NCBI GenBank assembly: GCA_947561715.1
Contig: OX387197.1
Coordinates: 23,462,266 to 23,526,265 of the forward strand
Direction: 5' to 3'
From: Ascidia mentula
Taxonomy: Eukaryota > Chordata > Ascidiacea > Phlebobranchia > Ascidiidae
DNA length: 64,000 bases
In this document: piece by piece, positions 36,601 to 48,279 of the stretch
Layout of the letters: each line of letters opens with the position of its first letter
Position numbering within the stretch: the stretch's first letter is position 1
Translations under genes and position numbers: made by a program
Notes under the pieces: generated by a model
Seen by the model: the letters and a program-made list of their open reading frames with translations, nothing else
The model's database searches: none
Told to the model about the DNA's origin: nothing

Positions 36601-39600
36601 TTGTTATCAATTGTCACCTTTCCAAAAGTAAAGTAGGTTTGAAGACATATATAATCTCTTACCGGAACCACACACAAAACCGTTCTTGCTTTCGTGTATC
36701 GCAGGAAAACGTCGACGAACGCGATGACTTGCAGTGTCTTGCCCAAACCCATGGCGTGGGCGAGAATGCAACCGAATCCGTTGCTTGTTTCGTAGTGGGA
36801 GAGGGTTTCGACCAGGTTGTCGAACATGAATCGGATTCCACCAATCTGTGAAGGAACCGATTGAACATTTTGAAACTAGGAGTAAGTAATAAATTGACTT
36901 TATCTGTACATAAAGACCAGGGATGCACCGAAAGTTCGGTTTGCCGAATTGATACGCCCGAAACTAAGATTTTTATAATTATTAAAACTTTTTACTACAT
37001 GCAACGCCAATACGCAAGATTTAGTATAGAGTAGAATCATTGTTTAAACTGTATAAATATGTTCGTTTATTTGTTTATGGTCAACGAAATGATGAAAATC
37101 AACGTTAAGCAGTTGGTACAGCATTCGAGGTTATTCTTTAAGTGCCAATAAAAGGCCGTATGGTTGGATTAGATTCAATCGGGCAACTTTTGCCGGATAT
37201 TCGTTTTCGGCCGAATAAAAAAAATGCTGTTTCGGTGCATCACCAATAAAGACTTCGCAATTAACAACATACGTACCCAGAAACCGATTTTAGCTTATTG
37301 CAACCAATTCTCCATACTGTCTCCAAATTTTTCAACGAAAGTGTGGGGTTAAATCACGGCTAGTTGCATAACAAACGATTTTAAGCTAAATGTCGTCAAA
37401 TCAGTTCTTAGGATTATCTGTGGCCAAGGGAGGTTGCATAAAAATAATCGTTTACGCAAACATTGTCAGATGCGAAATATTAATGAATCTGAGTTCATGA
37501 AAGTGATTAAAATACATTACCTGGTGAGGCATAACAGCTTTTGCCAGTTGGGGAGCCAGGAAAATTTCCGGTTCATTGCTGGGGCGGCTGACGTTGACGA
37601 GGACGCGGCCCTGGGCGTCTGGCTGATTCAATGTGTCGTCAGAATGCATTCCGCTGCAAAAACGAAGCACGATTTGCACCCGGCAGTTTTTCAATCAATT
37701 TCGCGAATAGAACTTTTAGTATTACCTACATCGCCGATAGAAAACTACAAAATTCAAAAAATTATTCAAAAACATAACAAAAATAATAAAAAATAAAAAT
37801 CAGTAACCCTAAATATAATGCGTTTAATGTGGAGCAAAATAAACGAATGAATGCCGATTTCACGCTGGAACACTAAAACTAATCACAAGGACCGAACGCA
37901 CGTTTATGCCCGAAAAATAACAAAGCACGGCGTCGCATACATGAACGCCAACACCTACCTATTGTTGACCTCCTCCATGCCAGGGTCCTCATCCTTTACT
38001 TCTCCTGTGCATATCACGTCGTCGGAATTATCAGAACTCAGGTCTATGGCTTCGTTCGGCTTGCTGCTGCTTTCCTCGTCGCCAGTGTCGCTGCTGATGC
38101 ATATGACGTCATCTGCGCATTTGGGTTTGCGGAAATTAAGCAGGGAATTCAACAAAAACTGATTTGATAGCGTATATTTAGTCAGACTAGTCCCTGAGGA
38201 CTTTTCCGATACCACATTGCTTATTCCAGTTACAAGGATGACAATACACTTCTACTTTTAGTCAATGTTAGTGATGCTTTTCACAGTTTCATGCACCTAA
38301 TTGTTTCATCACGAAAATTTATCGCGCAAATTACCTTTAGGTGGTGTAGGAACTTGGGGGAGGTTTTTGCTCAACCCGATTTGTCCAAAATTGCGATCAG
38401 ACGCTGTCAGCAAACGTGCAAGAAATGAGTGGGGGTCAGCATCGGGTGTCGTTGGGCTGGTCACGCTCGCCTGCTTGCTGGCCGCTTCCATCTGGCAAGG
38501 AATTAAAATTAACAATAAAAGTTCAAACGCTCGATTTGGTTTGATTGTTGTAAGTCAAACCGCGACGTTTTTTTAAAGATACGCAATGATTTCCAAGGTA
38601 CATTGTAAATCCAAGGTAAATAGCCTCTCAAATTTCTTAGGAAAAGTTAATGACAAATCATCGCGAACTAAATTGGATTTAAATTTAAAAAATCAAAATA
38701 GCATTGCACAAAACGACCATGATACCTATGCCAGATAATCCAACGGCAACGTTGCAAATAACGACCTTACACCTTAGTCTTGTGGCTTTCCAGGTTATTA
38801 TTGTGCAACGTTGCTAAAACGAAACCATAAATATTTGCATACAAAAAAGCAAACAAGCTAAATAGGAGCAACGAATGGTATTTGGACACATTCGATGATT
38901 AAACTTATAATAAGACTTTTGTTATTGTCAGAAGTCTTTAAATAAAAAAGGTTTCCGTTATCCGAAGGGGAACCCGACAGAGTGAACCCAAGCCTTTTTA
39001 CGTGGGCGAGTTTGGTTTCGGTTCCTGGTGTGCGCTGTGAGGTATTTTAGTAGACGTACTGGACAGGCACATTCAACTTTAATGTTCAAAACACGCTCGA
39101 TGATGGATACGGGGGCGAGTTTCTTATTTTGGTGACACTATTTTCAGATGTTCGCAATTATGAAATCGATTTGGCTGAATTCTATACTTAAAAGGGAAGG
39201 CAAAGTTTGTTTTTAACACCGAAGTAAAACCAAACTATGATTGGATCCCGTACAACTTGTTCACTTACGATAAGTGCTCGTTGTTGAGCTTGCTCCCCCA
39301 ACCTTTTCTGACGCTCTTGTTCTTCCTGTACAGCCGCCAGTGTCTCCTTGTTCAACTTGTCTTCCGTGAGCATTTTTCTAAAAATATGGAAAAAAGGGTA
39401 GTTTTGCTGGAATTAACCGACGGATAGTTTTGCGAGCGTATTGTTTGCTTTGTGTTCACGCTTTGTCGAGTGTGAAAGCGGAACAAACAAAAGACGACGT
39501 AGCGGGTGTTGCGCCATGTTCGTTTATGCAAAATGGAGACAAATACCCATGGCTTATAGCTACCTGACACCAAGCCACTGTTGAGTATGTCTACCTATAT

Positions 39601-42324
39601 TATACACGCGAAGACAGTGATAAAATGTATGAAACGTTTTTTATTTGTCCACGACCACTAAGTAATGCTTTTTTTTGTTTTGGTTGATCTGTTGAACCAC
39701 ACCAGCTAATATTACCTAATTTTTTTCCTTTTGTTTGGATCTTGTTTCTTTCTCTTTCTCCCAGTTTCCTCATTTGTCAAAAAATTTTCTTCTATCGGAA
39801 GTGTTTCCTCCATATCTGACTCAGCGTCAGCTTCTTCACCTTTGTCAATCGTGTCTAAACCATCAAAAAGAATAAAAGCTATGCTACTACTACCTTGGAT
39901 ATAATGTGGGTGTGCGAGTCTGGATGAGACCTTGAGGTGCAAGCTAACAAAATACCATCACCACAGGCAATTATTTCATTGATCAATTCATATTTAACAA
40001 AAATCTAAGTTATTCTAGGGGAAAATATAGAAATAATACCAATGAATAGTTTTTTTATAACGTTATAAGTGAGAGAAACAAGGAAAGTCCCTTGTGTTGG
40101 CAAAGTAAACATCGTAAATTCCATTGAATGGAGATTCATGTAGCAACACTCATGCTGCCAAATAATAATGGCAGTAGGGGCTGTTAAGACAACTAAATAA
40201 TTTATTAAGTTGAAACAAAATCCAATGCCCCAAAAGGCCTTAAAGTACTACACTGATCACAAACAAAATGTTACTACAGACTAAAGAAGTTTTCCATACT
40301 ATCAACGATTTACTGCATTTCACACCTGTTAAATTCCCGTTGGGGGATGTTGGGTCTGCAGACATTTTTCCCATCATAAATTCATTTGCTACAGTTTGGT
40401 CATCATTTTCAGAATCTTCAAAGTTTTTGTTCCTGCAAACAAAGGAATTTACCTTCTATTGTCAAAACTAACAGTCTTAAGGAAAGATCAAAAACGAGCA
40501 GCCCATCGCCACTTATATAGCTAGAGCAGTTGCATAAATTTATTTCAGTTACACAAACATTTTTAATGATATATACAGCCGGGTTAGTCACGTGGTGTGT
40601 TACGCGGTATGCAGTAAATCGATGCATTATTAATTCAGGTTGAGTAAATACTTTTTACAAAACGTGCGAGGGAAGGGATATGGCAGTGCTCCGTTCGGTA
40701 GCACATTTTACACATTACAAAACAAAAATGTTTTTTGGAAAATGGTTAAGGCAAATAACAACATGCCACGATCATGTGACGATTGACGCAATAAACGAAT
40801 AGGTAAATTACGAAGTAGCTTTTCATTCAATGTTATAATTAGATTTTCAGACAATAAGGCAACAAAACTTAAAAATGAGGTGCGTTTACAAAAACCTTTA
40901 CTTTGCATATTGCAAGCGCCGAAAAACGTTAAAGTCATCGTCAACATCGACAAGTGTTCATATTTTTATAACTTTCGGCATTATTCACCAGTTGTCGAGT
41001 CATCAGCACAACGTCTTGCTACGCAGCGGAAACCGCAAAGAGATAAACCTGATTAACACTGGTCTTTACTGAAGATTGTTACATGTGCGATTGTCAAACA
41101 AATGTAAAAATATTGACTGAAACATTTTTAGGCTTTTAATTTACATGAAGCTTTACAGCTGAAGTCTAAAACGCCGTTGTCACAAGTTGCAATAACCTAA
41201 TATTGCGCCTTTTCAATTTAAGTCGCAAATAGTCGGCGTTTGTCAAAAACACCTGCCCCTTCTTTTTTGAAAAAAAAGCGCACTTGCACTTTTAACATCA
41301 ACACCTCGCTCGAACAAGTGCGACGGTTACGTAAATTTCGCAGAGTTGTTATGTAACAATGCAGCAAAGCGTTTATATAACTGCTTTTTCCTCTAGTAAC
41401 GACAGCCATTGGCTGGCTAAATGCGACGATACTTTGCTGTCCTCTCCATTTAAGGCCTGTAGTTTATTTGACGGTTTGCTTTTAAAACAATAATGTTAGC
41501 CTTTCAGGTGTGTTATTTGCCTAATACTCATGATTTTGGCTACAGTGCATTTAGTACTGTGGAAATCAGTTGCTTTTATATGCAAGTTTATACAAATATA
41601 TTAATTGCAACGCCGCACACCTACACAGGGCTTGCCTGCTACTTGTGCACTTTCTACGCGCAAAAGAAAAATAATATCACGAACGCGAAAGTTAGCTTTA
41701 AAGTATGACTTTCGTCAATACACAACCGAATTGTGGTTCCAGGAAGACAAATGATCTATGGATCCTAGCACGAAGAAATTAGGAAAAGGTCTATGGTGCA
41801 CAATAGTACTAATTCCAACTGTGGTGCAACCGAAAAAAATTGTAATAATGGACTGGCAGCACAAACAACAGCCTGATGTCCAAACACACAAAACAAAATA
41901 TACAAGCATTATCGTATGTTTTCAGCTCAGAAAGCATTGAAACTCTTGCAAAACGTACAGGTGTGTCCTAGTGCACAAAAAGTGTCAAGTGTATTCACAT
42001 TAGTGTTTTGAAGGAGATTGCTGTTTCTTTGGAGCCAGAACAAAAGGGTGAAAGATCAACCTTCTTATCGTTTTGTTAGCACTTTTATGATCATTAAGTG
42101 AATTGCTAACTAATTTGTAAAATCATATCACACCAAATACAGATTACATTAGGTAAAACAACTAAACAAAATAATCAGTCAGTTTAGTAAACACAATGTA
42201 GTGTCTATTCACTTCAGATTAAAAACTTCATAAGCAACAGTTACACTTACTTGCTGGTGTCATATGATGTTATATATCCCTTTTCATTACACAAGAGATC
42301 TTGAAGTCCATTTGTTTGATCCAT
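27684..42324 (-). CDS. RAD54L2: RAD54L2/ARIP4 SNF2-family ATPase
   Basis: The 26 exons, complement of 42251-42324, 40326-40432, 39716-39854, 39269-39377, 38335-38491, 37959-38112, 37521-37653, 36663-36845, 35916-36061, 35546-35715, 35022-35170, 34195-34569, 33220-33350, 32807-32897, 32017-32213, 31512-31640, 31201-31338, 30875-30942, 30469-30617, 30035-30183, 29767-29850, 29363-29453, 28840-29121, 28621-28677, 28488-28546 and 27684-28431, join in phase to 1422 residues (human about 1467). Motifs in order are HAMGLGKT (Walker A), [32 protein letters not shown] and RVYRYGQ. Residues before the ATPase are acidic with basic patches and SUMO-interacting-like VICISSD. The family-specific [11 protein letters not shown] and [15 protein letters not shown] blocks follow the helicase. 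ARIP4 is a nuclear, SUMO-dependent translocase and androgen-receptor co-regulator. Exon 1 ([11 protein letters not shown]) is placed by donor and phase only; initiation at 40377 is the alternative. Confidence 0.93.
35267..35517. mobile_element. hAT-like MITE in a RAD54L2 intron
   Basis: A 251-bp element with inverted ends (AGTGGTTCTTAA on the left, TTAAGAATCACT on the right). Flanks gtatagac (35259-35266) and gtgtagac (35518-35525) match at 7 of 8 positions. It is homologous along its length to 59889-60137. It lies between exons 35022-35170 and 35546-35715, ending 28 bases from the latter. Confidence 0.75.
36918..37245. mobile_element. hAT-like MITE with perfect 8-bp duplication
   Basis: A 328-bp element with ends CAGGGATGCACCGAAA and TTTCGGTGCATCACCA. 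It is flanked by identical ataaagac at 36910-36917 and 37246-37253. The GGATGCACCGAA end is typical of hAT elements in many animals. It lies in a RAD54L2 intron between exons 36663-36845 and 37521-37653, and carries no transposase. Confidence 0.85.
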
Positions 42325-43835
42325 GGCACACTTGACAATGCTTTTTAATATTTTTTTGTTCTACATGAAACCAAACACCACAGTTGGCTGTGGCAGTGTC
42401 AAGAAAACCTAATATGTTTATTTCCCTTTGAAAGCAAGTGTAAAAATAATTACTTAAAATTAATGCTATACCATAAACAATAACTAAATCAATACCAAAC
42501 AATGGAGCTTTTTCCACAGTAGTGTCCACAACTGATACCTCGATGGAATTACTAAGATCATAGAAGAGTTTGTGATGATTGCTATTGTGTTAAGTCACAT
42601 ATTTGTAATGAAACTTTGTTTGTCTTGAATTGAAATATATTACATTCAAAGTCATGGCAAAACCTTAGGGTAATGTTTTCAAGAAGTATTGAAGTTGATT
42701 AAATCTGTATGAATCAAAAACTTTTTCTTGACCTAATGTCCTTTTCAAATTTTAAGGGATAATCCAAACTTTAGGGGATACTTTTTCACAATGTTATAAA
42801 CAACGAGTAGTTATCAAGAATAAAATAAATTTGTTTTGTTTTAAATTTGTCTGTTGTTTTTTAAATAATTTATGTAATATAGCATCTAAATAAGAACACT
42901 GAGAAATGAAGCATTGCTAATACCTTTGAAGTTACTGACTGAGTCAAGCACCCATATTGTTAAGACAAATGAGGTTATTAAAGACAGCCTTTTTCAAAAT
43001 TAAAATATCTTTTAGACACTATTAATATTATCTTCACGTATTATTAATTGTCAATCATCAGTTATTAGTGTACACGAGAAAACAAAATCGGAAAAACAGC
43101 ACTCTTCATACATGTATGGGGATCTCCCAACAGTCTTATGGTAACAATAACTTGGTAAGTGATTTTTTAACATCTTATCTAAGAGCAAACCTAAGTCCGT
43201 TGTCTTCCAGTTGTTTTGATATATATTTCACCTATTATTCGACATCATCAGTACCACTAAAAACAACGCTTATTCAAATAGAACCAAAAAAACAGTTCTT
43301 CAATTTTATTGTGCCATGAAGCTAATGCACTAACATCTCTTTTCGTTGCGTTTAGTTTGATTTAACTTTACAACTCTTATGTACACCTACACGTATTAAT
43401 ACATTTTGTAACAGCTTGTTAATCTCCTCATGTACGTGCTATATACACTTTCACAATTATCAGACACAACTCTTTGTGTTATCTTTCTTCTTCAATGAAT
43501 TGGCTTCCGTGTTTACTCAACCGTCTCGATGTGCAACGATGCAGAAATTTTTAATTTTTTGGTAACTTTGTAGATTACTGGACCTAAAAATTTTATTCCT
43601 CAGTCTTATTTTAGGCTATATTACACAAAATTACCAACGAAAATATCTGAAATTTCCCCCTATCACTACAATGTAAAGAAAATCATGTTGTCTTGTAATT
43701 AATTTTACCACAAAGTTGTACATAAGTTAAACTCCGTCTATTTAGCCCCTGTTCAAACACAGATCACTAGAAACCTCAGCTTAAACCTTCCAAACAAGTG
43801 GTTTAAATAAAATTTTGACCAGGGCATCTGCGTTC
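42325..43835. other. upstream of RAD54L2, no gene recognised
   Basis: A minus-strand ORF at 42287-42529 has a hydrophobic stretch but overlaps RAD54L2 exon 1 in another frame and has no family match that I know. The plus ORF at 43068-43319 also lacks a domain. Promoter sequence for RAD54L2 is expected here, but I cannot point to an element. Confidence 0.45.
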
Positions 43836-44065
43836 CCACCAAATACTTCGATAAAAACGTTATGATACAGAAATACAGAGCTACACGTTAATGCGCCTGT
43901 TATTCATCCTATACAGCTGACGTCAAACGGGGTTTCTTATGATGTAAAACGTTTGGGAACGACCTCCAGTAAAATGAGTTTACGAGGGGAATACTGCTGC
44001 TATGCAGCAATATGGCAAAACAACGCAACAGAAAAGCCACAACATAAAAATGTCACGTGTCACTG
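43836..44065. repeat. diverged dispersed repeat, copy 1
   Basis: About 230 bases aligned by eye with 49605-49845. Shared blocks in the same order are TACTTCGATAAAAACGTT, a C-C-GTT-AT segment, GAACGA before a TTTACGAGGG/TTTGCGAGAG block, GCAGCA, AACA-CAACA and CATAAAAATRTCAC. Copies are strongly diverged. I could not define ends or a target duplication. Confidence 0.6.
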
Positions 44066-44912
44066 AAGTCTAAATTCTAAGTGGTGGCGTAGCTAACCTG
44101 AAATTTTGGCGGGGACCAAACATTTTATGGGTTTAAAAGCGTAAAAGTTTGCTGTTAAAAACATCGAGTGACAAAGCAGAAAACGACCAGGCGTGCGTGA
44201 TAGCAAATTATTTGAACAAAAACTAAATTACAGACAATTTCAAAAAAACTGAAATTAAAACGAATTTGGGATGGGTCATGGCCCCTTTTGGCCCTACCTG
44301 GATAAGCCAAATATCTAAAATAATCTTAAAAACGGAACTTTGTGCATTTAATTTTTCTGCAGTCAAAGTATTAGGATATTAGAGTTCTATCACCCCAGTC
44401 ATGCATAAATGTGAAAGTGCTGGTCCTCATTAAAATACGTTGAACAGAAAAACAACAACAGAAAGATATAATGTTTGTTGTGTCGCAACTACGTTCGCCA
44501 TGTAAGTATGTCTCATGGTTATACATATTTTCAAGCTCGATCTCATGGTAAGAACAGAGAACACCAGTCATCCGGATTGCATCAGGAAAACGTATCAATT
44601 TCCTTTATTTCCTTTTCGTGATTTCGTTTTGGACTGAAGGAATCTTTTCTTCACGAAACTCAGCCTTCATCACGGTTTTGGGTTCGCGACAAAGTCCAGA
44701 GGTTATAGTGCTGATAAATTTTCTTGTTTTCGTTTCTGTTCGTATTACCGATAAGAATACTTGAAGTTGTAAACAAGTGGATTGTGGTAACTTGGTACAA
44801 AGTTTGATTTTTAGCCAAATCTTTGGGTTTATAAACGTCTAAGAAATAACAGAACCTGCATTTAAGTTATTTTGTTACGAACTTTGCAGGACAACTATTG
44901 CAAACTAGCAAA
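44066..44912. other. 5' flank of the transporter gene
   Basis: No supported ORF. A clean acceptor, CTTTGCAG, ends at 44889, 23 bases before the transporter ATG. It has no recognisable donor partner close by, so the leader is either spliced from an upstream non-coding exon or trans-spliced. Confidence 0.45.
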
Positions 44913-46346
44913 ATGAGTTTGGAAGAGGATAGGAAACCTGTGTTATACACAAGGCGATGGTTTTTCCTTTTGGCAATTGCGTGCATCAACTGTCTTCAGA
45001 CGTTTACCACTTTGATAATTTCGCAAGTAAACAACATTTTCGTTGCCTACTTCCACATAACGTACGCATCCGCAGACTGGGGAACCTTGGGAAAGTTTCT
45101 TGGAATGATGCTGTTCACGTTGCTGACCGCTTTTCTCGTCCACGCTGATAAAATTCGCATACGAAAAATGACCAACATGTGTGCACTGATGCTAACCATT
45201 GGCTTGTTCCTGAAACTCATTTCGTTGGCAAGTCGAAATTCGTATTGGCTTCTAATAATTGGACTATTTTTTGTTGGCGCATGCAATGCAACTGTCATTG
45301 CTCTCGTTCCGGCCTTTACAGTTCAGTGGTTTCCTGACAACGAGATAGGTACGGCGTATGCGATAAATTTGTTTGGGGCATCAATTGGTATAATCATGGG
45401 CGTTCTAATCCCAAGCGAGGTAATGATGCAACCCCCAAAATCTGGTTTCAACTCCACAAAGCTTCCTGAAGCCGATTGGTTGCTGTACGATCGCAACGCA
45501 GCATTGGTACTTTACGGTATTCCATTGATGGTCGCTGCGTTTATTCTTTTGATGTTTTTTGCCTTTCTAACAGACCGTCCACCGACGCCACCAACTTTAG
45601 TCCAAAGCAAACAGAGCAGCGAACAGGAAATAAAATCAGCAACTGTAGTGGATTTCATGGACTACATCGCCCAAACGAAAGCTGTGTTAACAAACAAATC
45701 TTTTGTGGTGGTTGTTCTCGGCGGAAGTTTCGTCTTCCACGCTATGATCGCCGAGTTGTTGATGATGTCACAATTATACCGCGAGCTGTTCCACACCATA
45801 GGTAGTGACCTAAACCCCGACAAATTTGGGGGTTACACGATGGCGCTAATGTCGGCCGGTGGATTGACGGGCGTTCCCGTATCTGCCGCTTTGGTGAACA
45901 GGGTCAAACGGTATAAGCTCCAATTCGTAGCCGGGTCTGCTCTTACCTTCATATTTTCAATCGGTATAATACTCGGATTGCATTTTGAAATGATTTGGGT
46001 GATAATGACGAGCAACTTCTTTTACGGAGCCAGCATTCGCATAGCCATCATTCCTGTACTTGAAATCATCACACAGTCAACATACCCCATAAAGGAAGGA
46101 TACGTGGGCAGCATTTATGCTTGCATTCAGTCGCTAATAAGTATTCTAATTGCAGAGATGGCTCGAATCATGATGGATAGGTTTGGGAGCTTAGGGATGC
46201 TCCTCGTTCATACAGGGAGTCTGACTATATCTTTGCTTTTATCCTTATTCGTTGATTCCAAATACAAACGTTTGGAGGCAGAAGCAGATCTCGAAGAGCA
46301 TTGTCAGAACGTTTGGGAAACCACAGGTCTCATGAAACGAACGTGA
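44913..46346 (+). CDS. SLC49/FLVCR-like major facilitator transporter
   Basis: A single-exon CDS of 477 residues with 12 predicted hydrophobic helices, the normal MFS topology. The start region, RRWFFLLAIACINCLQTF, and the DRPPTPPT stretch after helix 6 match the SLC49 family (FLVCR1, FLVCR2, SLC49A3, SLC49A4). A glycine-rich helix, INLFGASIGIIMGVLIPS, corresponds to the helix 5 region of this family. FLVCR proteins carry choline, ethanolamine or heme-related substrates at plasma or mitochondrial membranes; the substrate here cannot be read. The ATG at 44913 is the first in frame. AATAAA at 46363-46368 implies a very short 3' UTR. Lack of introns beside multi-exon neighbours may mean retroposition or intron loss. 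It might instead be SLC49A4-like. Confidence 0.82.
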   Translation: MSLEEDRKPVLYTRRWFFLLAIACINCLQTFTTLIISQVNNIFVAYFHITYASADWGTLGKFLGMMLFTLLTAFLVHADKIRIRKMTNMCALMLTIGLFLKLISLASRNSYWLLIIGLFFVGACNATVIALVPAFTVQWFPDNEIGTAYAINLFGASIGIIMGVLIPSEVMMQPPKSGFNSTKLPEADWLLYDRNAALVLYGIPLMVAAFILLMFFAFLTDRPPTPPTLVQSKQSSEQEIKSATVVDFMDYIAQTKAVLTNKSFVVVVLGGSFVFHAMIAELLMMSQLYRELFHTIGSDLNPDKFGGYTMALMSAGGLTGVPVSAALVNRVKRYKLQFVAGSALTFIFSIGIILGLHFEMIWVIMTSNFFYGASIRIAIIPVLEIITQSTYPIKEGYVGSIYACIQSLISILIAEMARIMMDRFGSLGMLLVHTGSLTISLLLSLFVDSKYKRLEAEADLEEHCQNVWETTGLMKRT

Positions 46347-47115
46347 TTATTTTGTAACTAAAAATAAACGCCAAGAAGCACCACGTTTTTTGGACAAGGG
46401 AATTGTCAGTTTTGAAAAACAGAACATGGTTAAAAGAATAAGCAGAAAAGGGTCAACTAAGTTTTGTGATCAACTGGTACAATAGGCAATTCGTTTTGAT
46501 ACAATTTTCATGTAAAATTTAACTTCTATTGATAACTTCATGCCTATTTCGATTTTAAGATACTTTCCATGCTGCATTTTACCAAGTCGAAATTAAAACG
46601 TTGTAATGTAATTGCCGTTCAAATCCCAACAAACAATAAACTGTTATGACGCAGATGTGAAATAAGTATTGCAGATGATACAAAACCAGTTTGTGAAGCA
46701 CACGCAGTTGTTCTAAAAGTTGAACGTTTTACCAAGATCCAAACATAAAAGTGGAAAAAGCACTTTCCTACTTACATTACTGCAGACTGATAAAAGATTT
46801 ACAATTCAAACAAACTTTTGTTGCACCAACTTGCAGACCAGTGCCATCACACTCAACTGAGGAGTCAAGGTTTAAAGACGCAATTAGCAGACAAGGTTAA
46901 CCTTAAGAATTGCCTGCAGTTTCTATATGCCAAAATAATAACAATCATAACACAGCCACACACAAAAACGTACAAACAAAATTAAGTTACTATTACTTCT
47001 AAAAGGAGCTATATAGGTTTAAATCGCAGTTTTTGCTGACCAAGTGAAGCATGCACACAGTGCAACTTTCATCACACATTCTTCTAAAACAACTTTATTG
47101 CAGTTAACTTTTCAC
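46347..47115. other. spacer between convergent genes
   Basis: Holds the transporter polyadenylation signal (46363-46368, plus) and the RER1 signal (AATAAA on minus at 47094-47099, about 17 bases past the RER1 stop). No ORF of interest between them. Confidence 0.6.
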
Positions 47116-48279
47116 TTATGATGGTGGTACAACCTTCCCAGTATCTTCCTTGCCTTTGTATTTCGTTTTGCCATGAGTGAATGGAAGGTATCGGTATTTG
47201 ATCATATGCTGGAAAAGAGAGAACAAGTTTAAAGAAACAATGTACTGCAAATAATTTTAAAGAAATTAGTTTTACCACTATCGTCAAATTGAAAAGTACA
47301 AAAAAAAGTTATCAACTGATAAGTCAGCCAATTTGTTGATGGAATAAGTGCTGCATGTCATACTATGTAAGTTATTTAACTATAGTGGCTACCAAACAAA
47401 CATGTAAAACAATTAGGTTTGCACTAACCTTGATTTGTCTTTTCATTGTAACTCCAAACAGCACAAAGAAATACATGACAAGAATCGGCCAAAATACTGG
47501 GACATTAAATGCACTGAACAGAGTACAACAGAATGCAATAAGGATGGCTTTTGTTCCAGAATACCAAAACTTAAACTCAGGCAACCGCCTAATAAATGGA
47601 CGAAACTCTTCTCCTGTTTTGGTGGGCAACTGAGGACCCTCATCTGCAAACAAACAGTATGGTAAAAATAAAGGCCTACATCTTCAACCGATCAGATTTG
47701 CAGTGTACCAACCATCAGAGTCATCACCATACACAGAAGGATCAACCTTTGGTGACAGAAAGGCAATGAACAAGTTGAGATGATAAATAGCAAGGGCATA
47801 TGTGACGATGTACCAGCCCTAAAGAAAGAAATATAACAAATTAGATTGAGAAAAATACATTGCGTGTCATGGGAATAACTTTAGCAATGTCTTTTTTTGA
47901 AATAAACTACAAAACTCTTAAATATTTATAGGTCACATAAAACAAGTATATATACGGAAAAACCAAACATGTCCAACATTTCTGAAAAGTCAGTCACAAC
48001 ACTATTACCCACTTCTGCTACAATACCAAAACGTTCATGTACTTTACAAAATGTAGTTCAAGAGATTACATTAAATTTACAGTTTGAATTTAAATGAAAC
48101 TGACAAGACTGGGTTACCTGAAGAATAAAAACTCTGATAAAGTAGATAATGTACACTACAAGCGTAGCAATCCATCTTGGGATAGCAAAGGGAACAGTTT
48201 TGTCTAAATATGTTTGGTAAATTCGAGCCACTTTTGTTCCAAAGGACACTGAAGGCGGAGAAGTATCGCTACCTTCCAT
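47116..48279 (-). CDS. RER1: RER1, ER retrieval receptor
   Basis: Four exons, complement of 48118-48279, 47713-47818, 47429-47643 and 47116-47208, join in phase to 191 residues (human 196). The protein has the four-helix RER1 layout. Near-invariant blocks are [37 protein letters not shown], the [16 protein letters not shown] loop and [14 protein letters not shown]. The basic tail ends in [12 protein letters not shown]1 sits in the cis-Golgi and returns ER membrane proteins and unassembled subunits through COPI vesicles. An acceptor (GATTTTAG) lies five bases before the ATG, with no obvious donor nearby. The family assignment is secure. Confidence 0.96.

Noticed and set aside
40902..40960. Acidic open stretch ([10 protein letters not shown]) before a GTAAAG donor, in phase with RAD54L2 exon 2
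   Set aside because: A stop lies directly upstream in the same frame and no ATG is available; the exon at 42251-42324 supplies both a start and the same phase.
42287..42529. 80-codon minus ORF with a hydrophobic helix
   Set aside because: It overlaps the better supported RAD54L2 exon 1 in another frame, has no family that I recognise and no splice support.
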